Positions 19,620 to 32,417 of a DNA stretch of 64,000 bases are shown here, in pieces; position 1 is the stretch's first letter, and each line of letters begins with the position of its first letter. The stretch lies in NCBI RefSeq assembly GCF_001625215.2, contig NC_030381.2, positions 55,043,214 through 55,107,213 of the forward strand. Direction: 5' to 3'. Made by a program: the position numbers and the translations under genes. The DNA comes from Daucus carota subsp. sativus. Lineage: Eukaryota > Streptophyta > Magnoliopsida > Apiales > Apiaceae. The notes below the pieces were generated by a model that searched no databases, had not been told where the DNA came from, and was given only the letters and a program-made list of their open reading frames with translations.

Positions 19620-21600
19620 TCAATGCTTATATATCATCTCAGCATCAGAAGTGACTTCTGTCTTGTGTGTTTCGACTGGTGGAGGAAGTGAGAGAAACCT
19701 TCCTTTTTGAGCACGTGGAGGCGGATGCTTCGTGTGTTTCCTGGTACCATTAGCATGCCAAGGCAAAAATACTCCAGTGCCACCCCGTGACATCCTTTTA
19801 GGGCCTAGGACCATTGGACGAACCGGAGCTAGCACATAACATGCCTTGCTACATCGGCACTGTTTCATCACTAAGACTAAGAGTGACCTGCATAGTGACC
19901 AGAATTACATTAGTTATCAGTGCAAGTGAAGTGACAGAGTGATTAATAAAACAAGGAAAGGTGTACTTCATGTTATAAGTTAGTGCAAGACCAATATTAG
20001 AGGTTGCATACAAACTCTAAAGTAGATGGTGTACAAGGTGTTCTAGCACATAGCCTTCCTACAAGAGTACGTCCAAAAGCCATTTCTGATTCGGAGAGGA
20101 GAAGAGTAGAAATTGGTTTGTCAATGTGAGGTGGTTTCAGAAAAGGCTGGGAAAACTCCCCCTACTTAAATATTAATTAATTTCTTAATAATCAACTAGT
20201 TATTTGTAAAAATAATTGACAAAAAGCCCATCCTAACAATTAAGATAAGTGAACAATACACTGAAGCAAATAAATACCTCATCAAAGAAGTTAATGATGC
20301 AGCTGTTTGGCTTTCTGTTCTCTGAAATCCAACGCCACATAACTAGATGGTCGATGACACCTTGTAGGATATCTGGAATTGGTTCAATATTACCTGTAGT
20401 CTGTAGATAGATATTGAGTAAGAAAGTAGATAGATGCAGAACTAGCATGACATGGGGATAGTGTCTGAAGCAGCAAAACAAATATATTTCATTAACTTTT
20501 TGGGCAATGATCTGTAGCATCTTCTTTTATTGGTCCAAAAATTGGAGCTCCAAGCTGAATTGACTCTCTCTTGTTGCCCCCCTTCACTTGCTGTTTAGCC
20601 TGGTTGTACATGATAAAGGTCGCCCCTGTATTCATGTGTAAACTGAGTCGTTATAAACACTAACTTGTAGATTTTTGGGATGAACACAAGTCCTGCCAGA
20701 GGATCTATTCAAATCTTAAAGATAACTAACAGACTTTATAATAGTAATTAAGTGAAAAGGAGATCAACACAAAATTTAGAGGCTACAGAGTAATCTAACT
20801 CACATAATCTGCAAAATACTAAGAGAGCTGAACATACCAAAAAGAAGTCAAGGATCTAGATGTACTCGACTACTCGACTTAACTTTCTTCTTTAGAAGTT
20901 GATAGAAAGATGTTTTATGCCATCACAAATTTTATATATAACTCTGTATTTAATTTTCTCCTATGCATGGAAGTCTCCCCTGAATATGAGATATTTGAAA
21001 CAATAAAAAGACCAAAACCCCCCAAGTGTGCATAATATAATGTTAGTGGAACATTAAGGATTAGTGTCTGCAACTAAAATTACTTGCAGAGATAAAAAAA
21101 ATAATAATGGCCAAACCTTTTCAAGCAAACATACAGAAGGTGTCCTCTAATATCTCAAAACTTCGTTGCCAGAACAAAACAACAAGTTTAACTATAAAAG
21201 CATCACGAATCATGGGGATCCACCTGATAATTCGCCATTCTGACCAGCAACTCGAAGCTCGTTCACATAGTCTGTCAACTTAGAGAGCTCAGTATCAGTA
21301 AATATTTCATCATATAAGATATAACTTCAAACCCCTTACCACATTCACCTGTAAAATATGATTTACTATAAATCAGCAAAGTGACAATACAATTGAATAC
21401 CAACTTACATATCTCTTTCCTGATGTGTCTACATATATAAGATAAACTTTCAATTTTTTTCTGAAAGAAAGAACTCGCCATATGCCATTTCATTGGCTCC
21501 TTTGCTACGAACCCTTTTGTCATATTGATTGGAGCACGGCGGGCTTCACAGTTCTCATGGTTGGAGCATATCTCAATATTCTGCAACATGTGCTGCACTT
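19620..21600 (-). pseudogene. ALKBH10-like RNA demethylase pseudogene
   Basis: Minus-strand pieces in order resemble plant ALKBH9/10 2-oxoglutarate/Fe(II) m6A RNA demethylases: NHENCEARRAP (about 21530), VNVVRGLKLY (21340), FTDTELSKLTDYVNELRVAG (21220-21300), MYNQAKQQVKGGNKRESIQL (20530-20625), GNIEPIPDILQGVIDHLVMW and PNSCIINFFDE (20278-20393), GEFSQPFLKPPHIDKPISTL (20161 downwards) and the C-terminus LAPVRPMVLGPKRMSRGGTG (19871-19620). A frameshift separates KLY from DEIFTD. The donor after KEDAT reads AT in place of GT. The part of the double-stranded beta-helix with the second iron-binding His and the RVSITFFRV segment is absent. The first iron ligands (His-x-Asp in PPHID) remain. Judged non-functional; exon limits are approximate. 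Confidence 0.8.
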
Positions 21601-21837
21601 CATGAGAACCTGCATAATATTTAGAGGAATTAGCACCAGCGTGATCATAACAGAACGAAGGCCAAGTAGTATCAAATTAACCAATATATTTCCCAATTTA
21701 CTTTTAAGGGTCATTCACCATCTCAAAGGGAGAATTCAGTTTACCAAAACAGAAACGGGCGTACAATTTAGTGTCTCAAAGACTATATTTCTACAAGTAC
21801 AGTCACACTTGCACAAGGTACCATTTCACGTAGAACA

Positions 21838-21947
21838 GGGGATACTCAGTTCACTAGAACTTGCCAGCACTCTGAGCCAGTTACAGTTCATCCCATCAAA
21901 GCTCTATGTCATAAAAATCATTAAAGATTTAGTTTCATAGACTGGAT
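21838..21947 (-). pseudogene. Third dispersed piece of unc-13-like intron
   Basis: About 110 bases (AGAACTTGCCAGCACTCTGA... TTAGTTTCATAGACTGG) match 16135-16262 closely and 42950-43065 less closely. It abuts the duplicated F-box upstream region. Confidence 0.7.
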
Positions 21948-22650
21948 GGCTATTTATACAAGATTATTCTTAGAACTAATATCGCGATGCAATCAAAATA
22001 AATTACGAATATATATTTTAGGTAATATTTATCCTTTTTGTTACGTGTAATCAGGGACGGAGCCACACTGGGGGCAGTGGGGCCTGGGGGTACTTGCCCC
22101 AGTAGCTCGTGAATGGTTTACTAGTTCTATTATGTAAATTAATGAAGTATGGCTTTGCCCCCTTGGTTTAGATGTGTGTCTTTTCTGGATGTGGTTCAAG
22201 TTCGACTCCTCTCAGCTTCATTTGATTTTTTCTTGCCCAGTCTTTACTACATTTGTTTTCTTTTTTGCCCAATCTTGTGTCTCAGCCTCTTCAGTCCCAT
22301 AAGGCTGGGTTAATATCACTACTTCTCTCCATATTTTGTGAATTTCTTATCATAAATTCGTATATTTAACTCATTAATCAACTCAAACCATTTTTGGTTA
22401 AAAGAAAATTAGCGACTTTTTTTTTTTGTTGTGTTTTTTGCCCCCACATAACCAAATTCCTAGATCCGTCCCTGCGTGTAATTCAATCAAACATAAGAGT
22501 TTAAGAATTTAAATTCAATTAAAATAATAATAATTTAAAAATTAAGTTTTAGTTAATTATTTTATTCTTAATTAGTTATTTGATCATTTTCTTTTCAACG
22601 CGCATGATAAGTTTCATACATGTTCATTCTATTTCGGAGAGAAAAAATGA
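21948..22650. repeat. Paralogous copy of the F-box upstream region
   Basis: Matches 18405-18900 apart from a 423-bp hAT MITE. The F-box gene itself is not present next to this copy. Confidence 0.75.
22052..22474. mobile_element. hAT-type MITE with paralogous empty site
   Basis: Termini CAGGGACGGA and TCCGTCCCTG are inverted repeats. The 8-base duplication CGTGTAAT flanks both ends (22044-22051, 22475-22482). The duplicated segment near 18755 has a single CACGTAAT and no element, i.e. the empty site. No intact coding region inside. Confidence 0.9.
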
Positions 22651-23504
22651 TAATATTAAGTAAATAGATTTTATTCATAAAATTTAAAATATATAAAAAA
22701 AAAATATTGTTTGGATTTTCACTCGATATTTTTATTATTGTCTTTATTGTTTAATATGGTAGAATTTATACTATTTTGTTAAGATTCATTTCAAAAATAA
22801 TTTATGATTATGTGATTCAGATAATATCATAATTGTAACAAACAAATTAATTAATAATCTCACAATGTCATCATTCAATTCTCTCTTTTTTTGACGAAAA
22901 CTGAAAAATTTAATAAATAATTGAAATTCAGCCGAGACAAACCAGCTTGATAGTATTTAATTCCCTTCTACGATCATGTTTTTATCCAATGGGATTCGAC
23001 ATTCTTGTTTGTATACATCTTTCACTTTATCACATATTTATTCTTTCTTTACTAAACGAATTTTATCAAGTGAACTAGAATATGATAATCATTTTTTCAG
23101 GAAGATAAAAAGAAACCGTGCCATACGAAAAATCACAACGAAGACAAAATATTAAACAAGTTCTTCCTCCGTCTTTTTTTAAATATCCTTTTTAAGAAAA
23201 ATTTTATACCAAAATAATTGTCTCATTTCTTTTTTAATATTTTTTATGAAAATACTCTTTCAATACAAGTTCTCATGTTTTGACAGCCACACATATTAAA
23301 TCTAATTCAGTATATTTACTAGGGATGTACAAGGAAACCAAAAACTCAACTAGTTTTTTTTAATTTTTTCAAAAATAACATGCAAAAGAAAAATTAATTT
23401 ATGTCAGTATATTTATTAGGGATACACAAGGAAACGAAAAACGCAACTAGTTTTTTTGTAATTTTTTCGAAAATAACATGTAAAAGAGGACCAAAGTAAT
23501 ATTT
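22651..23504. other. Intergenic AT-rich DNA with a tandem duplication
   Basis: No gene seen. Two copies about 90 bases apart share TCAGTATATTTA and CAAGGAAAC(C/G)AAAAAC and AACTAGTTTTTTT (23310-23360 and 23403-23460). Confidence 0.6.
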
Positions 23505-24378
23505 TATACTTATATATAATAAGCGTAAGGGAGATAATTTGGTCGCATGGTCCAGAAATTTATCATCCGTTGGATCGTATATTGAATAAATAAGTACCGT
23601 TAGATTAGAACAAAATTAACTTCTAATTTCATAAGGCAACTGATATCTACTTGCATGTTTATAATTCCTTTTCTGAATTCAAAACAAATTCTGTCTTTCA
23701 CATGTTTATGATTTTTTAATCCAAAATAAATATTTTAACCAGATTTAATTGTAGAATCATATAAATCGCACCGTCACAAAATTATTTTTATCTAATATAT
23801 TTTAAAATTAATAAGCCGGATATTTTAATCTAAAATAAATATTTCCCACCAGTTTTAATTGTAGAATCATATAAATCGCACTGTCACAAAATTATTTTTA
23901 TCTAATATATTCTAAAATTAATAAGCCAAATTTAAATCATATTATAATAATTATAATATAAAATACATTTATAAATATAATCTAATGGAAGTTGACGTCA
24001 CATATTCTACTCAAGATATATTAAAATTTGATATTTAATACTTTGGCATGATACATAAGAGGAAAGGAATGAATTGATTACAATAGTTTATTTGAAGTCA
24101 TTAATGACTGTGACGGTGTATTTTATACAGCATCGCCACTGTCAGATGATCCAACATGTGTAACCAGTTTTTTTTTTACGAAAACAAGTCTAAAAAGTAG
24201 ATTCTATATATTTTTACAATAGTTCTGACTTACAAACAAATCATAATTTCAAATTTTATTTAGTTGAAAATTTTAATTTATTATTTATAAATTAAATTCT
24301 TTCACACCACTTACAATATATTTGAAAAGTTTATAAATAATTAAAAAGCTTCCGTGCCTTACACGGGCTATAAGCTAG
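23505..24378 (+). mobile_element. Probable Helitron (3' end clear, 5' end uncertain)
   Basis: The 3' end has hairpin CCGTG-CCTTA-CACGG, then GCTATAAG and CTAG before a host T, like the Helitrons at 11-14 kb. The 5' end near 23505 (TTATACTTATATATAATAAG) resembles the family but lacks a clean TC. Inside, a unit of about 117 bases is tandemly duplicated (23713-23820 and 23830-23935: AATTGTAGAATCATATAAAT). Confidence 0.6.
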
Positions 24379-24589
24379 TAAAGTATAAAGTATATAAAGA
24401 AATTTGATATAACGTGGCTGTAATTGCACAATAAATACACATATTAAATGTACAAAATAAAAAACGTTTAAAACTGTAACGTCTGTGTATGTGCAGAATT
24501 AAATCGAGACCGTTGATCTTCATCATCTGCTCATTATTCCTTCTAACGTAAGCTTTTAGCTATATCCAAGCCGTTTTAAAAGATCTCAC

Positions 24590-24700
24590 ACACACACTCA
24601 CACACACACACACACACTTTTTGGACTCATATTATTTGTTTCCCGCTAACTCTTTTATATGGATCTTCATCTTTTTAATAACCCCTTTTAAACCCTAGTC

Positions 24701-24739
<39 letters not shown>

Positions 24740-24740
24740 A
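24590..24740. repeat. CA and CT microsatellites in the 3R-MYB 5' region
   Basis: A (CA)n run at about 24590-24618 and a (CT)n run at about 24706-24737. The CT tract probably lies in the promoter or 5'UTR of the 3R-MYB gene, where pyrimidine-rich tracts are common in plants. Confidence 0.8.
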
Positions 24741-25172
24741 TCTCTCTCTGAGGCTGATCCTCTGTGTGAGTGTTTACATTTTTAGATGCATACATTGATT
24801 GCTGTGTGTGTATGGAAAAAACCCATTTTGTTTCTTTGTCATTTTAGCGATATTTGGTGTAAAGTTGCAATCTTTATGTGTAATTGCATTGATTCTTGAA
24901 TTGATTGCTTGTGAAACGGCTAAAAATCTGATCTTTTTGGGTTTCTTGGTTGTTTTGGTTAATTTATTAATTATTTATGGTCTTGTTTTTTTGGTTAGAT
25001 TTGGGATTGTGGTGTAATGCAAGATTAAGCTTTTTGGGGTTTTGTTGATTTGGGAAGTGAGATTTGAGGTAAATCTGCAATGTCCTTCTGTATATGTTTG
25101 AATTGATTTTTTGTGTGATGAATGTGATGGTTATGTTTGATATTCTTGACAGGGAAGTGGGGTTTCTTAATC

Positions 25173-28100
25173 ATGATGGTGAAGAAGGAAAATGAAGGAG
25201 TGATCGTGAAGAAGGAGATTGATTTTGTTTCGTCTTCTTCAATTTCTGATAGTAGTTGTGATACTGGGTATGTTTTTGTTGAATATTAGTATTTGTGGCT
25301 CTGAAAGAGGACTTGTTTGTTGTGAATTTTTAATGGGTCATTGCACTTTTTTTCGTACTGTTCTATTATTGTTGTGTCGATGATTAGTGGATTTATGAAT
25401 TATTGAGTGGTTGATGGGCTAGTCTGCTGCCACATGGCTTAAGTGGTATGCATAAGTTATTGTAATAATTGGGATTGTTAATTGTCTACATTCTCTGTTG
25501 CATTTAAGGAATCAGAGACTTGAAAGAAAGTCGAATTATAATTGTGTTTGCAACTACCAAGACATCATCTTGATTAATTATGGAATGTATTAGTTTTCTG
25601 CTCTGTGTTATAGCTGCTCTTGCTCGAGTCTCTTATGTATTAACATTTTGGCGTTTGTTTAGTTATAAGAGGAACAAGGTCGCAAAACGTTCATCACAAG
25701 CAGGATGGACTGAGGAAGAGGTTGGTAGCTAGAATTTTACATCTCACATCGGGAGCCTAAATTTATGTTATTGTGCTGACTGTGTTGCTATACAAAGTAC
25801 TTTGAAAGTATATAATATCTGGATGATACTTCAGTGGATATACTTTATTAATAATTTTGCAGAACAGTGGTGACATTAGAAAATTAAGTTGCACCTGTAT
25901 TGGCTTCCACATTATCTTTTAAAAGTATGCAGCTATAAACATTTCTCTTTGCGTTTTTAGGACAACCGATTAGCTGATGTGGTGAAGAAGTTCAATGGGA
26001 GAAACTGGAAAAAAATAGGTAAATATGGCATCATTCTGGACTTCTTGTTTAATTTTATTGGCTAGTAGTTTGATCATAATTCTGGTAATTAAAAAGATCT
26101 TGTTTTTATCTTTGCTCCAAACTATGTTCTACAAAAAGAGGGCTTACAGTGTTCGTCTTCCTTGTTTAATGTTATTGGCTAATAGTTTAATTATAATTTT
26201 TGTAATTGAAAAGATTTTTTTTTGATCTTTGCTCCAAACTGAGTTATACAATAAGGAGGCTTATATAGAGTTGCTCTTCCTTGATCAGAATTCTTCTCAG
26301 AGATACCTTACAGTTCAATATCCGTGAAAGTTCAACTTGTACTCTTTCAGATATTTTCCCCAAGAAGTTTTTAAGTTTTTGATTTGTTAAATTAACTAGT
26401 GGAACGTAGGAGGCTCTGCATGATGTTGAGATATGTCAATGATGATCAATTAGTTTACTTATTTGATCAACAACAGTTGCAGTGATTGAAAATAGTGGTA
26501 CTATTACCAATGCTGAAAATTATTTTGATCATTATCCATATCTTTTTTCAGTAGTTATAATTGTTTATTTAATATATTGTTGTAGGCAGAGAGGTAAATT
26601 ATACTTATTTACAATAGCTAACTGAAATTCTATGTTTGTCACCAGCTGAATCCCTTCCAGGAAGAACAGATGTTCAATGCCTGCATCGCTGGCAGAAGGT
26701 TCTTAATCCTGAACTTTTTAAAGGACCCTGGAAAAAGGAGGTGTGCTTATATTTATCTTTTTTGTATATCAGTAGTCGTAGGGTTTTGTTGATAAACTAA
26801 ACATGTAAAGCAAATTCATGATTATGCTTACAGGAAGATGATCGTATTATTCAGCTGGTTCAGAAGTATGGTAGTAGGAAGTGGTCTGCTATTGCAAAGT
26901 ACTTACCAGGGCGCATTGGCAAGCAATGCCGGGAAAGGTACTTGATGCCAAGTACTAGTCCTAGTTTAAACTCTGTTGCAATGTGCTGATAACCTGAACT
27001 TTTTTGCAAGTGAACAAGAATGACATTAATTCTTAACTACGTCATGTTTATATAGCACCAAGTAAGAACATGATGTGATGACATGGTATTCTTTATAATC
27101 GCATAGAGCATTTTATTTAGAAGGTCAGAACTCACTTGCATAAAAAGCCTGCAGAATAATAAAACATAGACCCTGAACTCATCTATGACATTTCTGTTAT
27201 TAGTTACTTGTCTCTCTTCTTTCTTTATTTCTGTAACGTCAGACATTCCTGCGGTTGTCACTTGAACTCGGCAAACAGCCCTCTTTATAAATGTTCTGTA
27301 CGATTAGTAATATGGTGGTTCATAAATATTGTGCAGAGAGCTGATACAGTGATGTATACATAATACATACAAGGAGTAACATATAAGGGTAGTAATGTAG
27401 CATGCATATATGTATTAGGATATTTATAATTTATAATATGTTTTTTTCAGGTGGCATAACCATTTAGATCCAGCTATCAAGAAGGAAGCTTGGTCAGAAA
27501 GGGAGGAAGCAATCCTCTCCTATTACCATCAAATTTATGGGAACAAGTGGGCGGAAATCGCCAAGTTCCTACCTGGAAGGTACATTTTTTTGCTTGCCTA
27601 TCCGTAGTTCAGAAGAAATAACAGGTGTTATTTCCAAGAATCAGCCTTTAACACTGGGTTTGGCTTTATTATTATACTTGCTATAATTATATTACAAAAC
27701 TGCGTATATTAAGCATATCAACCAGACTAGAAGTTGTTACTCCTAGTTGTATAAAATATTGGATGGCATTCAGAATTGCAGATTGCGAAGAAAAGGTGTT
27801 AAGTTGGTAACTTTGTTACACCTAAATTACCGTTTTTGAATCTATGTTATTGAAGCTAAAACCCCAGTTTCACCCACATTTTGCTGAACAAAATTTACAT
27901 GTAATACAGCCCACCCTTGAATCCTTGACTAGGCTCCTATATCCGTTGAATAGCTTAAATATGTAAATGTCAATATTGTTTCCAACTTTGTGTTTGCATG
28001 ATTGCCATGTAACTGGGAATTAGCTGTTAAGTTTTATTGTAAAATATATAAATGCTGAATATAAGTTTGAATTTTATGCAGGCACTTGCAGTTGCTTATA

Positions 28101-29548
28101 AATTAACAATTTCATTTACCCGCTATACTTTCATTACTTGGTAAAGCCCTAATTTGTTCAATATTTTGGTGACCAGAACCGACAATGCAATAAAAAATCA
28201 CTGGAACTGCTCGTCGAAGAAGAAGTTGGATAATTTGGATTTGAATTTGCCTCTCCAGTCTCCGCTGAGCGATGATCTCTCTAGTGAAGCAAACCTTGAA
28301 TCTGTGAAAATTCCTGCAGTGCAACTGGGTGTTGGCAAGGCAATGTCCACATATCAAATTGCTGGTCCTGTAAGGAAAGTGTCTGACATGTGTTCAACGG
28401 ATTTGACTCTTGGAAATGCATATACTTGTGAAAGTTGGCTGGGATCGAAATCTTCTAGAAGTCAGAAATATCCCGAGCAAGAGGCAGTTAATCAGCCATT
28501 AAGCAGGGTCCAGTTTCGTGGAAACAGTAGCATCAATAATGGTAAGATGGATCTGCCATGGAAAAGAAACTTCCATACATCTAATGTACTTGCCTCTTTC
28601 TTATCCTCTTCATCCTCTATTACAGAGGAGGCATCTGGCGGTAAAACAAATCTTGCTCCTCAAGGGGTTCTTCATCCTCTAACTTCTGGGGGAATGTTTG
28701 CATCTTGTAAAAGGCCTAGAAATGGTGATGTAGCTATCTTCAATTCAGAACATAAGTCTATATTATCAGATAAACCCTGGATGAGTTGTTCACCTGGATC
28801 CATTGATGTTGAAACACCTCCTCAGCTAGATAAAAAACTCTGTAATGCTCCTTACAAGCTTGTCCATCATTTCACTCCTTCAAAAATGGTTGAGAATTGT
28901 GAAAGGCCTAGAAGTGATGGTTCAAATATCATCAATTTGAGACGCGAGTGTGTACAAGGTAATTCCTTGCTAAACTTGACCCCTGGATCTAGTCAGTATT
29001 CCAATTATATTGGTAAGGGTAACACAGTTCTTCAGACTCCAAAGCTAGATGCAAAGCACTATGGTTCCTTTTCTGATGGACCACCATACGTGAAGGATAT
29101 TGTTGCTCCTGTCAGAACTGGTGAGTATTCAAGTGTAGATGATATCACAAAAGCTAACAGTCAATCCTTCTGCTCAACTCCTAGCCTTGCACAGAGCATT
29201 GTCTGCACTAGCAGTCCAGAATCCATTCTGAGGAATTCAGCTATGAAATATGAACACACACCTTCCATTATAAGAAAGAGTCGTCCCAAAGAAGGTGGCA
29301 GTTGCAGTCCTGTTCATAAAATATCCATGACCTGTGAATCCAGAGCTGCGAATCCGATAGATTTGATGGATGATAAGACAACTTTACATTCTCAGCTTCA
29401 TAGATCTGCATTGTCAGTTGCTGGAAAGCCACTAGAAAGGCGCTTGGAATATGCGTTTGATAGAGAATGGGATCCATTGGCTGTTAGATGTAGCACACCA
29501 GTATCAGCACCATCAGAGGCTGTACTCGGTGCTAGACTTCAAGCCTGA
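25173..29548 (+). CDS. MYB3R: R1R2R3 (3R) MYB transcription factor
   Basis: Seven exons (25173-25267, 25663-25720, 25961-26018, 26646-26740, 26834-26937, 27451-27579, 28177-29548) give 636 residues with all phases closed. Three MYB repeats lie at about residues 47-198, each with its spaced Trp residues: R1 GWTEEED...NWKKI...HRW, R2 GPWKKEEDD...KWSAI...ERW, R3 EAWSEREE...KWAEI...NHW. Plant 3R-MYBs bind MSA elements (AACGG core) and activate or repress G2/M genes in the nucleus. The long single last exon encodes a Ser-rich tail with SP/TP sites. A 5'UTR intron (25069-25152) precedes the ATG. Whether this is the activator (MYB3R1/4-like) or repressor (MYB3R3/5-like) type cannot be settled by eye. 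Confidence 0.93.
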
Positions 29549-32123
29549 TCTTGTCCCTTTAGTTTGGTGAGTGAAACATGGACTTGTTTTTTCAACATCT
29601 GTTGTAGTGTTGCATAATTCCTTGTACCTCCATATCTACTTGATTAATATTGTCCTTAGTGTTTTTGCACATAGTTTAAACCAAACTCTGCTCTGTTGAT
29701 TTATCTATTGTCAATTTATGTCTTAGTTTAACCACGTCAGGAGCCAACATTTAGACAAGTCCCTCTCTTTCATATGTCTGTTGAATTTCTTTTATCTGTT
29801 TAAGAAGGGAACCCTACTTAAAATATGAAGAGTCTTGTTCTTTGAAACAGACAAACAGTACTGACAGGGATCAGGCTTCTACTTGATTATATTGACTATA
29901 TACTAATAGTGATCAAGATTCTATGTCTTTATAGGATTTGGTTACCAATTTGATAATTATCTCGACAAATCATATTATTTACAAATTTTTATCATCCTAC
30001 TCTGCACCTGAAGGGACTTGTATACAGCTTGTGAGGAACTAAGGACTCATTCAACTCTGTAGCTTGTTGTTAGGGGTTTTATCTCTGTTACTACCATGAT
30101 AATTAATTATTTGTGTTAATTTTTGCCAGAGCTTTCCATGCATTTATCATACGGAAGACGCAGACAATAAACCAAGTGATTAGATCATAGGACTACTGTC
30201 AATGAAGAAAGTGTGACGTGCTTTATCAAGCCTGGACGGAGTTGAAATTCTTGAGTTATTCCAGCTTTACGAGCAGGAGTGACGAGGGAAGTCCTTTTCA
30301 CTTTGTTTATATGTTAAACTTCTTCCAGAGAGTCTCCAATAGTCATTTTAAATTCTACAATAGTCTTTTCATACTTGAGAATCATTCAGGAGAAGTCCTG
30401 GCATAGTTGTTAAACATAAGGATTTTACAGGAACCGGGAAAAATGTTCCCATGGCTGCGGTGGTATAGGAAAGCATAGTATAGGTTCAAATAATATGCAG
30501 TTTACCTATACTCATAACAGAAATCAAGCTCGAGAAAACTATTCTTAAGCACTCTTCTGTGCGTCTGCATTTGTTTTCAACTTTTCGTTTGTTGAGATGA
30601 CTGTTATATGCAGCAAGAAGTCTGTTAGTTATAAGTCTTGTTTTTCTTTCCTTTTCTTCCCCCCCTTTAAAATCCAGATGGATCGTTGGTCAGAATGAGA
30701 ATCTGGGACGAGAATGAGAACAGAATCAGGAACGAGAATAAGAATGAGGAAGATAGGAAATCTGAATACATAGTCAGAGAATAATTTATTCTTCTAATAA
30801 GAATGAGGTTTATATGTCCTGTTTCTTATTATCGGGATTCATTAATCATGAGTTTCTTGTTAATCGACTCATTAATCATGAATCAAACGACCGGGCTTGG
30901 ACCCGACTATGTTAGTGTTTCGGCTGGCATCTGTTAGAGATGTGATGGTGAAGCGGTTACTTGAAATGGCATTACTATCAGCAAGAGCTAACATTGATAG
31001 GAAAGCAACAAACAGAATAATAAACAAGAACATGCTTGCTTATGTTTCAATTAATGGGTAGGGTGGTGCCTTCATATAAAAGCAAGGATTATAATTTATT
31101 ATTTCTGTAAATTATTTTATAGTCCATGTGATTATTTTACCAAAATTATTAATTCGGAACGTCAAGTATTACGCGCCAACAACTTGCACCATCGTTAATC
31201 AAATTATACTTCTCGTACCCACCATCCTACGATAAAGAATTTGGAAATTATATTTTGAACAGTTTAAAGTCAAATTATAAGCTGTTCCCAAAAGTCAAAA
31301 TCACTTGCAGATTATTTTGAGATTCGAGTAGGTTTAAGTAGATTTTAAGAAATCATAACTGCAGTCATACTTGCAATGTTCATTTGACATTATTTTCTTA
31401 AATTTTTTATACAAGTTTTCAAACTTCACTTTTTTGAAAAAACACGCTAGGAGTTTCGTACCTTTTTTGTGACATGCAATATTTTACACCCTCTAGTCCC
31501 TGGATATGAGTTACTTTAACTTTTACACACAAATGTAGACATCTTGACTATATATTGAGAATTGATATTTTTTAATTTTTTCAAAATAAAAATATACGTC
31601 TCATATTTTAATTCAAGAAAAGAAATTTTAGGAAAAATAATTTTAACTAGGTTATCAAAAAATATAGAATTGTGTGTAAAAAATCCAAGTGATTTATAAA
31701 AAGATGAAAGGCGACATGTAATATGAATAATTTTGACCAGATATACTACTATTAAAACTATTTTGAATCAAGATCTCTGTCTTGATTGTAGAAGAAGGAA
31801 GTATTAGGTTGGCCGATAAATAAATATTCATATTCATATTTATCGGTAACAAATTATGGTCTTCAATCGATTAGTTTCTAGTCGATTTTATATTAACAAT
31901 TGATCATCAAAAATTAGTAATTTATATAAAATTTAGTGTAAATTATATATTCCGTGATGATTTAACTATTCTTGCGACATGTCAAGGACATCACCACCAA
32001 ACGTATATACACCTCACAAAAAAAATTCATTATATTTGTTATTTAAATATTTCCAACATTTTCCTAAAAAAAAGAAAAAAGAAAGACATGCTTACACAGT
32101 TTACATATACACACATTTTTGTC
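29549..32123. other. 3R-MYB 3'UTR and intergenic DNA
   Basis: The first kilobase probably contains the 3'UTR of the MYB gene. A purine-rich degenerate repeat (GAATGAGAA, AACGAGAATAAG) spans about 30690-30800. No gene seen in the rest. Confidence 0.5.
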
Positions 32124-32131
32124 TATATAAA
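32124..32131 (+). promoter_or_regulatory. TATA box of the epimerase gene
   Basis: TATATAAA about 290 bases before the ATG. A CT-rich tract (32268-32325) follows in the presumed 5'UTR. Confidence 0.5.
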
Positions 32132-32417
32132 CACACACCCGCCAAGACCTCTACACATACTACATTACAAGATAATTTGAAACCATTCTCTCTCTAATAT
32201 TACTTGCTCACTCAATCAACTTCACTTTCTTGATTTGCTCAATTCCAGATCATCCCTATCTTCTGTATGCCTCTCTCTCTCTCTCTCCCCCTCTCTCCCT
32301 CTCTGTCTCTGTCAATCTCTCTCTCGCTATAAATACATGTTTTGCAAGAATACCATCATGGGCTATTCTTGAATTCTCTCTTTGTGTGTGTTGTTGATTG
32401 TTGCAGGTAATTAAGAC

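Noticed and set aside
28112-28357. Minus-strand frame in the 3R-MYB last exon
   Set aside because: Shadow of the long coding exon; no independent support.
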